Made by a program: the position numbers and the translations under genes. From Panopea generosa (Eukaryota > Mollusca > Bivalvia > Adapedonta > Hiatellidae), in assembly GCA_029582155.1 (NCBI GenBank), contig CM055899.1, positions 86,524,056-86,588,055 of the forward strand: a stretch of 64,000 bases of DNA, written 5' to 3'. Shown piece after piece: positions 46,728 to 57,540 of the stretch (its first letter is position 1; every line of letters starts with the position of its first letter). The notes beneath the pieces are model-generated. The model searched no databases. It saw only the letters and a program-made list of their open reading frames with translations, and was not told the origin of the DNA.

Positions 46728-47845
46728 AAGGCGAAACAACGAAACTACGATGGTGAAAATCGAAACAACGGGACTACACTGGTTTAAAGTCAAAACTACG
46801 ATGATGAATAGTCGAGACTACGATGGGGCAAAGTCGAAACAACGGAGCTAAGATGGTTTAAAGTCAAAACTACGATGGTGAAAAGTCAAAACTACGATGG
46901 TGAAAAGTCGAAACTACAATGGGGTAAAGTCGAAACAACGAGACTAGGATGGTTAAAAGTCAAAACTACGATGATAAAAAATCAAAACTACGATGGTGAA
47001 TAGCCGAAACTACGATGGTGAAAAGTCGAAACTATGATTGGGTAAAGTCGAAACAACGGAACTACGCTGGTTTAAAGTCAAAACTACGATGGTGAAAAGT
47101 CAAAACTACGATGGTGAAAAGTCGAAACTACGATGGTGAATATTCGAAACTCTGATGGGTTAAAGTCGAAACTACGATGGTGAAGAGTCAAAACTACGGT
47201 AGTGAAAAGTCAAAACTACGATGGTGAAAAGTCGAAACTACGATGGTGAATAGTCGAAACTACGATCGAAACAACGGAACGAAGATGGTTTAAAATCAAA
47301 ACTGCGATGGTGAAAAGTCGAAACTACGATGGTGAATAGTCGAAACTACGATGGGGTAAAGTCGAAAAAAGCGGGACTACGCTGGTTTAAAGTCAAAACT
47401 ACGATGATGAAAAGTAAAAAATACGATGGGGTAAAGCCGAAACAACGATGGTGAATAGTCGAAACTACGATGGAGTAAAGTCGAAACTACGATGGTGAAG
47501 AGTCAATACTACGATGGTGAAAAGTCAAAACTACGATGGTGAAAAGTCAAAACTACGATGGGGTAAAGTCGAAACAACGGGACTAGGATGGTTTAAAGTC
47601 AAAACTTCGATGGTGAAAAGTCGAAACTACGATGGTGAATAGTCGAAACTACGATGGGGTTAAGTCGAAACAACGGGACTATGATGGTTTAAAGTAAAAA
47701 CTACGATGGTTTAAAATCAAAACTACGTTGGTGAAAAGTCAAAACTACGATGGTGAATAGTCAAAACTACGATGGGGTAAAGTCGACACAACGGAACTAG
47801 GATGGTTTAAAGCCGAAACTACGATGTGGAAAAGATAGACACCGT
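46728..47845. repeat. 22-bp array built from foldback-arm sequence
   Basis: About 50 units of GTCGAAACTACGATGGTGAA plus AA, mixed with related variants (GGGGTAAAGTCGAAACAACG; GGTTTAAAGTCAAAACTACG). The order of variants repeats as larger blocks. The same unit forms the arms of the 35233-35486 foldback, and the array ends in GACACCGT (47838-47845), the terminal sequence of that family. No matching left terminus was found. Confidence 0.9.
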
Positions 47846-47871
47846 ACAATCGTACTTGGTGCCATTTTAAG

Positions 47872-47877
47872 TGCGTG

Positions 47878-47924
<47 letters not shown>

Positions 47925-47935
47925 AAGCGTGCGAG
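47872..47935. repeat. (GTGC)n microsatellite
   Basis: About 14 GTGC/GTGCGTGC units with a GC-rich, decayed right edge (GCGGGCGGACGGGCGGG). Confidence 0.95.
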
Positions 47936-48620
47936 TGAGCGTGCGTGCAGGCGGGCGGACGGGCGGGTGACTCATCTCCCTGTATATATTCCCTGAATCA
48001 CTGTATTCGGCACACAAATGTTTCGACCATGCTGAGAACGGACGGACGACACCGAGGTGAAAGTTTAGTTACACGAGACCAGAACACTCGTATGCGGAGC
48101 AATGACAAAATAAGAACATACACGGGTCAAATGTAATATAACTACGTTATTCCAAGTTACCTTTACAGTTAAAAATAAACGTTATTTTTTATCTTATTTT
48201 ATCTTCCGCTATCTCTTTTAACAATAATTAAATCTGAAAATTGTATCGGGTTGTATCGTAAAAAACTAGATCAATTTTATAATACTCCAAATAGGTATTT
48301 TAGTGATAAAGACTGGGTAAAGTCTATTGATTTACCGCTATTAATACAACAACTTGTTTTACAACCGAAGTAAGATAGATAGGTTTATATTTTATTGCTA
48401 TAACACCTGCAGTTCCCAATACTATCTTTAATAAACGCTTATATTAATTAATAAATAGTGAACGCATATTTAGGCTGACGAAACACATGAATAACTAATA
48501 ATAAACACTCGTTTTTTTGTATACGCAAAAACAGCAATAAGAAGTAAGTTTGAACAAATACTATCATTTATTTATTCGCTTTTCGTCTGCGTAACTCTTC
48601 AATATTGGAAAACGAGAATG
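47936..48620. other. Spacer
   Basis: No supported gene; a 63-codon frame at 47945-48136 has no features. Confidence 0.35.
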
Positions 48621-48627
48621 TTACATA

Positions 48628-48866
48628 CTGAACGGAACAGCTAACCCGCCACTTTTGTATTTATGATATCCGTTCGTAAAAATATTGACTAGCGGCACCA
48701 AAACTGGTATACGACACTAACAGACAAGTATGCATTGATTTTACATAATCTAAATTGCCTTTCTTATTTAAGTTCAAATTCCAAGGATGCTTTGGTCCTT
48801 TTTTGAAAAATACATAAAATGCCAGATACATACCATTTCAGGTGGCGGGTTAGCTGTTCCGTTCAG
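48628..48866. mobile_element. MITE family B copy
   Basis: A 25-bp perfect terminal inverted repeat starting CTGAACGGAACAGCTAACCC. TA lies at the left flank (48626-48627); the right flank is AA, probably a mutated TA. Opposite orientation to the 18267 copy. Confidence 0.75.
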
Positions 48867-49226
48867 AATAAATTGTATATATTTACATTCACACTGCAAT
48901 CGGCCTTAATGAGCTATAAAGATTTACTACATTTCATGTCTCAATGAAAAACACTTGCAGCTGGGCGGAGCTAAAATGACCAGTTTGCATTTCATTGGTT
49001 GCACGATTTTGTTTTGCCGGTGAGACGTCACGTTGTCGTTAGTTTCACGTGACGTTTGCCATATGTTGTCCCACAAATACGTGCACTTAATCAGTATGTT
49101 GACAACGTCGCCGTTACATTCATGACACTGGCTTTGCGGTTTAATGCGTATGATTTGCTCTTTAAATATCAAAATTACAAAAATAACGTAACAGTTTTAT
49201 CTAAAATAGCTGGAGAATATAATGTA
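48867..49226. other. Spacer
   Basis: No gene recognised; frames on both strands lack family features. Confidence 0.35.
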
Positions 49227-49230
49227 AATA

Positions 49231-49410
49231 TAAGGATTAAACGCCGAATTTTGAGTTTTTGTCGAGTGATGAAAAACATTAGACCAGTTTAATGCCCGTG
49301 AAGACAGAAAGGCTTTTCGGCAACATTAAACTAGCCTAATCACGGGCATTAAACTGGTCTAATGTTTTTCATCACCTGATGAAAACTCAAAATTCGGCTT
49401 TTAATCCTTA
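49231..49410. mobile_element. Hairpin MITE with 71-bp arms
   Basis: The left arm (49231-49301, starting TAAGGATTAAACGCCGAATT) is the near-perfect inverse of the right arm (49340-49410); the loop is 38 bp. AATA flanks both ends (49227-49230, 49411-49414), a 4-bp target duplication. Few mismatches between the arms suggest a recent origin. No coding capacity. The family is not assigned. Confidence 0.85.
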
Positions 49411-49728
49411 AATACTGAGGGTTAATCTACTGTCGCATATCGAAACACGAAACATGATTATCAAACTAATTTCAAAGTGCAAAAAAATGTGGAAATGCAT
49501 TTTAATTAAGAACAAATGAAATATTAATACTTAACATAGCTGAAAAACATCGTTCGTTTTGTCATTTACTTACAAAATGCCCGGTGCACTCCATTCAGTA
49601 AGTAACAAGGAATTCACAATGTTGGCATATCTCGCATAGTGTACTCGGTCTTATGATCCATGTTAGCCAAATATCGCATTATCATGACGATTATCATGTA
49701 ATTTATATTTTGCATTTGCCATATGGGT

Positions 49729-49751
49729 ACCCCCCCCCCTCCCCCCCCCAC
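49729..49751. repeat. Interrupted poly-C tract
   Basis: C10-11, T, C9-10. Confidence 0.9.
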
Positions 49752-49894
49752 TAACAGACCCTCTCATGTAAGACGGTTAACAGTATGTACGTATTAAGCA
49801 ACGTAAGATGATATACATTTTGTATATACTTTCTCAAAATTTGATGAGAGAGTTTCATGGCGTGTAAATCCCCGAGGCTTTCACATCCTGCTCA

Positions 49895-49996
49895 TATACT
49901 CACACACGTACACACACATATAATACCTATGCACGCACACGCACGCGCACGCGCACGCGCACGCGCACGCGCACACGCACGCACGCACACACACAT
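49895..49996. repeat. (ACGC)n/(AC)n microsatellite
   Basis: Alternating CACGCACGCG and ACACAC tracts: alternating purine-pyrimidine DNA of the type that can adopt the Z form. Confidence 0.9.
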
Positions 49997-50895
49997 TTTG
50001 AGAAAAATATTTATTTACGTTTACTGATAATCACTTTCATAAATTTACTTAATTTGTTATACTGAGCTTTATCTGGAACGCGTTTAGATTTAAATGTATT
50101 TGGTCGTACGTAGGTTTTTTTTAAATGTTTTGCGAGGAATAGTAAGACCATTGCGTAAATAGTAAATAATGAAATTCGCATTAAAACAGATAAAAATCAA
50201 TTAGGCATAGTGCATGCTCAAACCCTACTTACGCACGTTTATACCTTTGTTACATTCCAAACGGTGAATTAACGACTTTTGAAACTTATGATATCATTGA
50301 ATGTCACCATGCGTAATGACCTACTGTGTGTGTCAGAGCAAGACGTCATCCACGGCGATATGGTTTCACAATTAAATTGTTTTTTTTGATTGCATATATA
50401 TATTTTGCATGCAAAACCATAGTATATACGTCATGGTTGATACCAAATCTATTAGTTTGGTACATGCATTGATATTGTGTCTATGGTTTGCATTGTAGCT
50501 AGGCGCGCTCGCCGTAGTCTGGTCCGTACATTTATGTCTGGTTGTTCGCAGATAATTATCTCGATTATATATCATACATTGTGAATGTGCATCTGAAAAG
50601 ATCCCTTAAATCGGAATTTGCGTTGTTGTGATTTTGATTATCTCCCTTTATGAAATAAAATACTTATGATTTCAATGTATCTTCGTGATCCAACAGGTTT
50701 CTAAATCTGCCCTTTATATAGTATTTAAGTAGTCATGAATCCTTAAGTGTATTTTGTAATTATTAAAAGCAAAAAAGACGTAAATTTTAGTCCATTATTT
50801 TTCTCTCTTATTAAGGAACTGGTTTAGTGTTTGCAGAGACATAAACAATCCGTCTTTATACAGAAATATATTAGTATAAACATATCAATTACGAG
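49997..50895. other. Spacer
   Basis: No gene recognised. Confidence 0.4.
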
Positions 50896-50965
50896 TTGCG
50901 GTGGTCTGGTGGATAGCATGCTTGCCCCAAGACACAGAGGTCCCAGATTTGATTTCCGGAGAGAT
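50896..50965 (+). mobile_element. tRNA-like SINE head
   Basis: GCGGTGGTCTGGTGGATAGC (A-box-like) and CCCAGATTTGATTTCCGG (decayed B box) at tRNA-like spacing. The second box and the stems are too degenerate for a functional tRNA. Confidence 0.45.
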
Positions 50966-51435
50966 TTCGTTCATTTTTTCTTCAACCGCACTCCCATTAT
51001 GCCATGTCAAATTTTAGTAATTCAATTTTTATAAAAAAAATGGTGAAAGTCAAGATTAGCAGTATTTTTTTCAACTTTTATATTCTGTAAATAATTGTTT
51101 GTAAGTTGATTAATATGGTATCTAAGCAACCATATTAAGTGATTTTGCATGGCTATTAGATATCATAAGTCATGTGGCAGTGGCACCAAAGTTGCCTGTC
51201 TGTTATCGTCTCTTATAATTCTTATATAGAATGACATATATGTTATTTGTTTTATAAACTGTATTGTGGCATTGTACATATTATGATGAGACATTAATAA
51301 ACTATTAAATCTTAAATCTAATGCCTTATTCGGGCAAGTACTTGGAGTGCACGTCAAATATCTCACTAAACGCCTATGCTAATCCCAGAGACATAATACA
51401 CATTTATCTCTGGCTAATCCACAGGCCACAGTATA

Positions 51436-51913
51436 CCGCCCAATTTACCTGAGCTCCAAAAGTGAAATAACTAACCCACTCCACCCAATTGTTTATATAA
51501 TTATATATATGTATATCTTTTTTTTTTAAATTAATGAAAATTTGATATTCTTATATGGTTATGGTTATATATTATGTTGTTGTTTTGTTTTTTTAAAAAT
51601 GAGGGTAGGCGTTATAGATTTATAAGGTTATATCGATTTAGATATGTAGACACTGTAACTAACTCGACACTGGGCTCATATATCTAAATCTATACCATAT
51701 AACCCCTACCCTTAGTTTTTGTTAAATCAACATATTTTTTTTTATATTCATATAACTATTATAAATATGTAAAGCATATCAAATTTTTATTTTTATATAA
51801 AAAAATATAAATATATACATATTTATAAATTGAGTGGAGTGTGGGAGAGTTGTTGGGTGGATGGGGTAAATTTTTTGTGATTTTTTATTTTGGAGCTCAC
51901 GTAAATTATGCGG
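51436..51913. mobile_element. Foldback element, 478 bp
   Basis: The left end CCGCCCAATTTACCTGAGCT pairs with the right end AGCTCACGTAAATTATGCGG. Inner inverted pairs follow (AACCCACTCCACCCAATTG with TTGAGTGGAGTGTGGG; GAGGGTAGGCGTTATAGATT with AACCCCTACCC), so most of the element can fold into one long imperfect hairpin. No clear target duplication. Confidence 0.7.
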
Positions 51914-53080
51914 TCTAAACACCGATATTGTCGGTTGTGTGTTTACTAATCAATGATTCAAATGCCCGTACACCTCAATTGGAAACGAGGCTCCCGATAA
52001 CATTAAGTTCATTGATTCAAGTTCCGCGAAGTAACGGAAGAAATAAATAAGAAAGAAAGAAAGACAAAAGTTTAAAAAAAAAGAAAGTACATTTATAAGC
52101 GAAAATGGCACGTGTGCCTCTTTTTGTGTGTCTGTTACGTTATTAATTAGCTTGCTTCAAATACTATTTATATTAATTAAATTATCAGAAACATAATCCT
52201 TCTTTCTGATTTTGTCCAAAGTATACTGCAGTCATTTTTATTTTAGTACCAAAAATACATCCATGAGGCGGTAAATGAATGGTAGACGCGATGCCGCTAT
52301 TATTGCATTAAAGACGTATGGTTTATTATTGTTATTTTTCTGCTAATCATGGTGCTATATTGCGATGAGGGGACTAAGCTAATACTGTTTAACTTTTGAA
52401 AATATTATCAAAGGAGTTTCTCTATACAATATACAGAAGCTCAAAAAAGGTTTGAATATGAATATGTGTTAATATGAATGCAATTCAAATTAACAGAGTC
52501 CTAAGAAATAAAATAGATAACATCTAATTTTGAAAAATTAAAAATTATGCAAATTCATTTGTTCGAAATCGCTACAGTAACAGTTAACTATCTGTCACGC
52601 ATGATTACGCGGTCTAATTGGCTACACCCGATTTCGGCGGTGTCCCTTTGATCTACTTTCCTTTTAACGATACTAGATTATTACGCGGATATTTTCTTAT
52701 TTTAAAGAAATTTATGTTTTGGCATCGAGCTTACTACTATACATAATTCGTATGCCTAGATTTCTTTCTTTATTATTTTGGTGTTTAGATAAAAACATCT
52801 TAGTTAAATTTATTCGTTATTTGATAATTGAAACCGCACTATTTATTTAAAGCAAGTGCGTGCGCCAGAACATATGTGTAGTATTAACGGGCGTACTTCG
52901 GTCTTATTGTATTGTCCGCCATTTGAACTGAATGTGGACGAAATCGGAATATTCCTTAACTTTTGTTCGGATTTTTGTTCAGATATCTTTTAAATATCAC
53001 ATATTGGAATAGACCCCCTGCTTCCTTATATATTGGATTATCTAATGAGAGTTTCAGATTGTGCCTTTGGGTCCAGTTGA
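51914..53080. other. Upstream region of the AUTS2-like exon
   Basis: Likely holds promoter and 5' UTR, but no TATA box or clear initiator was found. The stretch 52855-52960 (GCGTGCGCCAGAAC, CGCCATTTGAACTG) is less AT-rich. Upstream of it lies ordinary AT-rich spacer with a GAAA-rich tract at about 52040-52090. Confidence 0.35.
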
Positions 53081-53092
53081 AGGAATAATTCA

Positions 53093-53335
53093 ATGGAGAC
53101 TGAACCCAAAGCCCGAGCACATCACCGGAAGCGCAGGGAGAGAGCACACCGACTGCAGATTGAGCAAAGCGATTCAGAGGGTGAGAAAGACGGCGAAGAT
53201 GTCTCTCCTTGTAGGGGTACAAAGGAGAGGAGTCGATCCAAACCACGGAAGAAGAAGGGTGGACCCGGTACCTACGAAGAGGACATAATAGATGGATTCG
53301 CCATCGTTAGTTTCAAGTCGATCGACGACTTGGAG
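53093..53335 (+). CDS. AUTS2: AUTS2/fibrosin-like protein, first coding exon (partial)
   Basis: This 81-codon exon ends with EEDIIDGFAIVSFKSIDDLE and a strong donor (TTGGAG|GTAAGG). The motif EEDIIDGFAxxSFxxxxxLE is the N-terminal signature of vertebrate AUTS2 and FBRSL1 as I recall them. Before it come basic, Arg-rich segments (residues 6-22), an acidic Ser patch (residues 26-36, SDSEGEKDGED) and a second basic segment (SRSKPRKKKGG), the same charge order as in AUTS2. AUTS2 family proteins act in the nucleus with variant Polycomb PRC1 and influence neuronal gene expression; fly Tay bridge is a relative. An in-frame TGA at 53078-53080 precedes this ATG, supporting the start, though the ATG context is weak. 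The junction is phase 0. Downstream exons are not in view; in vertebrates the first intron is very long, which fits. Confidence 0.85.
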
Positions 53336-54045
53336 GTAAGGAAAATTTTACAAGATCCTTCACTTGGGTATTTTCGTCATTTGATTCCTTTTATTTATAA
53401 ACATGTCTTATCCCGTGTATTCTTTAAAATGACAGTTGGTACAACTGAGATTGCTTCAAATCTGGTATCTTCTACTGGTGTTTTATGCTGTGCCTTTATC
53501 TTTTGAAAGTGTAATTTATACATGTACATTTGTTGAAGAGAACTTTCTGAGAAATACCGCAATAAGAACACAGACTTGTGTGGAACGCTGAAACTGTGGC
53601 GTGAAATTATCATATTAACATGGTGATCAGAACTTGATGGCCTATTGACTTAAAAACTCTAATTTTGATCGGTGAAGGGGTCCACATTTGTTTCTTTCCT
53701 TGTCTCTATATACATACGGTAGGGGACCTGCCCATCTCATTAAACGTTATTATCCACTCCCCAAGCTCCTGTGTTTTTTTTCATTGTTTTAACAGGGGAC
53801 CTGTAAAACAGGGTCTATCAAAACGAATATGTAGTGTATTTGCGAGTGTATCTTTATATCCAATCATAGTTTGAAAGCACTCTTTTCAAGCTACTAAGTA
53901 AATTTAAATATTAAACCTTCACGCAATTAATGTATAATTCATTAATAATTTATTACAGCGAAAAATCAGCGTCCTCATTGGGGATTTGTGTCTTGTATAT
54001 TTATACAAAAAACAATAAAGATGGGTTTTGTACAAAATAACATTG
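53336..54045 (+). other. Start of intron 1 of the AUTS2-like gene
   Basis: Begins GTAAGGAAAATTTT. No second exon is recognised anywhere up to 64000. The open frame running past the donor to 53506 is intron read-through. Confidence 0.6.
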
Positions 54046-54049
54046 ACAG

Positions 54050-54345
54050 TATTACATTGGGGGTCTAACAGTAGAGCATCCGTCTGTATGGAAGGTTGTG
54101 GGTTCAATCCCCTGCTGGGTCATACCGTAGATTTAGTACTTGAAGCATCCTTATTGGCGCTCAGCTTTTAGAGGATTGTCCTAGGTCTGATCAGCTCGGG
54201 GTCTGTAGAATGTGACTGGGTGGGGTATCCTTCCATGTGTCTACAACATGATACTCCAGTGTGGCAGTGTTTATAACACTGTTTCAAGAAGACACGGTTG
54301 CAATATGTCTGAAAAATGTTTGAAAACGGTACTAAACATCATTCA
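54050..54345 (+). mobile_element. SINE family B copy
   Basis: tRNA-like head GTCTAACAGTAGAGCATC and GTTGTGGGTTCAATCCCCTG, then GGGTCATACCG, ATTGGCGCTCAGCTTTTAGA, GGTCTGATCAGCTCGGGGTC, and a 3' end GAAAACGGTACTAAACATCA. Lies in the AUTS2-like intron, sense orientation. Confidence 0.75.
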
Positions 54346-57200
54346 ATAACTAACATCAGTAGAATGACAAATCTATTTTCTATTACTGTCAGACATGTGA
54401 GCTCTCCCGCATTGTGCGGGGCTTTCCCGGAATCGAAGAGAAAACTTGTGACTTTAAGATGGGAGTCAAAATCTCCTGCAATCAGAATCTCCACTGCAGT
54501 TTGTCTTTACACTAATTGACACTGCGAATGTCAATCATTGTCCTAAACATGACCACGATACATAAGCTCCGCCTTTATCAGTTGTTAGTCAATAAGATTG
54601 CAGACGATAGAAGCTTTCAACATGATTTCACACGAGAGGTGTTACAATCAAATTTGACACAACATGACTAATTGGCATATATCTCGTAGATTTATCGATT
54701 TTCATATAGTTCATAAAGAAAATCACTTTATAAAACTATACCAAAGACGATCATTAACACGTCCGAAACTTTTAGGAAAATGCGACTTGAAATTCGAAGC
54801 ACAACTATGCCACAAGACCAAAAATAAACAATCTGAAAAACTGTGAACAAGAAATGACAAAAGAAAAATTGTTTCTGAAATTGTTACAGTATTTATTCTT
54901 TCTACATTTCAACACAATTATAATTGTTAAATCATTTGCAAACTAGACATTGAACGTTCCTCAGCAATAAGTTATAACACTAGGGCATTCTTGTTGAATC
55001 TTCAAGTAATCTATTCATTGCGGAGCGTACGCCATTTTCTTGTATACGGTATTGGCGCGGCTTTCTAATCTAGGTTCAAACATCAGGCTGTTTTCCGGTA
55101 TTTGTCATGGTTTTTTTTATTTGACGGGAAATTCCCGGGATCAAAGTGGATATTTTTTATACAACAAATATCTACATATGCACTTGAGAATAAAGTTTAA
55201 AATAAGTTTCTACTCATGACCCTGTTTTTTTTTTGGGACAAAATCACACTTACATGGTTGAATTTTTACAAACAGAATAAGAATGCTACTTCCACCTGTT
55301 TCAAATTCATTTAGAAAACTTATTTGTGGTTTTAAAGTAGTTGTTGTGATGGATAAAATTAGGATTCAGGCTTATTAGGAAGTTAGAATACTAGGCTTAC
55401 AAAAAAAGGTTTACACCCCCCTTTTATGCTTTAATGAAGAAAACGAAAATTTTGATAAAAAAAAATCATAATTCTATATTACTCTTGTTATTAATTTGTA
55501 TTCTCTATGTATTATGACAAAACACCATCTTTTATGGTTTAATATACTTGTATTATTAAGAAATTTTGTAAAATTGTACCGAAATGACAATATTTTCAAA
55601 TTTAATGGCACAAAAAAACACACCCTCATTTGCATCCAATCTCCCTTATTTAAAAACCCAGTCTCCCTCATTGCTTTCCATAAAGGTTCACATGTATGTA
55701 CTGTGGCTTATTAGTAGTGTTTTACCTGAGAATAAAGAATCTTTGATTATATTCCTGTGTTGTCAAAATAACTAGCCATGTTGGGTTATATTTGAGACCT
55801 CTTATAAAGCCTCCTCACCCCCTTCTCTCCCCACCAAACAATACAACAAATGCTGTTGCTTGCCTTCTTCCTTACCTGAAATAACATGTTTCCAAATAGG
55901 TGTAATAAGGTGTTTGGGTGTGAAAATTTTGCTCTATTAGCCCCCACCCCTTTTGAAATGTAATGCCCCAGGGGATGTTTATTGGGAACAACACAGTTAA
56001 TACATAAACTCTGACCTCCGAATAACAAACACAACTGAATTTTTTCATACTGAGAAGTTTCTATGATATTATACAATGCAAATATTCAATAATACCCATG
56101 TTTAATAATTAAGAAAACTTAAATATAACTTCCATACAAACATAATTTACTCCGCATCTCATCTTCTATCAATTCGTCAAACTTTATTATTACGACATTT
56201 TTTCCCCCAAATCTAATGGCTGCGAGGATGATGTCACCACTCTGGCTTTCTTACTTTGAAAAGAAATAACCGCCTTTTCATCCAAAACCATATTATGTTC
56301 TCCTGACTATTATTGTGGTGTTTGACATTTGAAGGATTGTATTTAATACTCTAGAGCTTATATTAGAGACATGAAGGAATGGGCTTTTTTTCAGATCTAA
56401 GCACAGTTTGCAGCAGATTGTATTTTGGTGTTTTATAATGAACTTACCTCTGATGTAATTTGGAGAATATATTGATTTTTAAAATGACAAGGCATTTGTT
56501 GGTATATTTTCTTCATATATGACGTAAAATAAAATTTTGGACTGGATCTCTGTTTTTTTAGTTTTATAAGCAAGGATCCTTCAATTTTGAATAAGTGGGT
56601 TGTTGGAACCCTCAAGTGTCGAGGGAAAGCTTATGGGTGCAGGGCACTAAGTCTACAAAAAACACTTGATTTATATGCTGTGGTTATAAAGACATAAAAT
56701 TGTATTGTAAATATTTCAAGTTTAATGTAGCAAAAATTATGAAGGGTCAAATTTTGCTCAGGTTATTTCTGTTTGTTAAATGATGCTAATTGACTGAATT
56801 CCACATAAACATCATCTAATAAAAGCACTGTAAATAGATATAAAATTATCTATATAGGATGGTTGTAAATTAACAGCTATGTTTTGATTTGCAACTTCTA
56901 TATAGTATCAATCCTAATTAAGACAACGTATTTCCGAGAGTCCAAGGAGCTGGACCACATTATAAACTCCACATAATTGACACACATCTTAATTCAGTGA
57001 AGTATGCATAAATGCTGCTCATTAGATCACTGAGTTACAGTCATATCATTCCTGGAATTGCTCAGTTTATAGTATTTGATTTTAGTTTGATTACGAGGAA
57101 AGCTCAAAGCTTATATGAACGCTCTCGAGTCTTAATTCCTAGATGGAACCAGTACTGAGTGTGTTTTTTAGATACATCAAGTTGAGCTTGGGATCAATTC
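54346..57200. other. Intronic spacer
   Basis: Intron of the AUTS2-like gene. No repeat array or exon recognised; the open frames at 54664-54846, 55474-55775 and 55786-56076 have no family features. Confidence 0.4.
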
Positions 57201-57204
57201 CCAG

Positions 57205-57540
57205 ATCTTGCATGAGCGGCCAACATTCTAACATTCTAATCACTACATCAGTGTCCACTTTATTTGTTATAATCAATTTAAAAGTGATCAGATATGACCG
57301 GGCAACCTGCAACCTCTGGGGTAAGCGATCCACAGGTCACTATCCACTACACCATTGCCCTGCTATCACTGCTTGTTATAATCAATTTAAAAATCATCCA
57401 ATATGACCGTGCAACCTTCAACCTTTGGCTTGAGTAATCCACACTATCCACTACACCATCGCCCTGCTTTCACTGTTGCTATAATCAATTTAAAAATCAT
57501 CGGATATGACCAGGCAATGGACAACCTCCCTGGTGTAAGA
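57205..57540 (-). repeat. Tandem tRNA-like SINE heads, about 105-bp unit, 3 copies
   Basis: On the minus strand each unit reads GCAATGGTGTAGTGGATAGT (A-box-like) and GAGGTTGCAGGTTGCCCGG (B-box-like), joined by TTTTTAAATTGATTATAAC. The first unit is the best preserved. These are tRNA-derived and amplified in tandem. Confidence 0.65.

Noticed and set aside
52956..53246. Minus-strand 96-codon frame over the AUTS2-like exon
   Set aside because: Antisense shadow of the conserved exon.
53061..53288. A 75-codon frame overlapping the AUTS2-like exon
   Set aside because: It is a shadow in another register; only the 53093 frame carries the family motif and leads into the splice donor.
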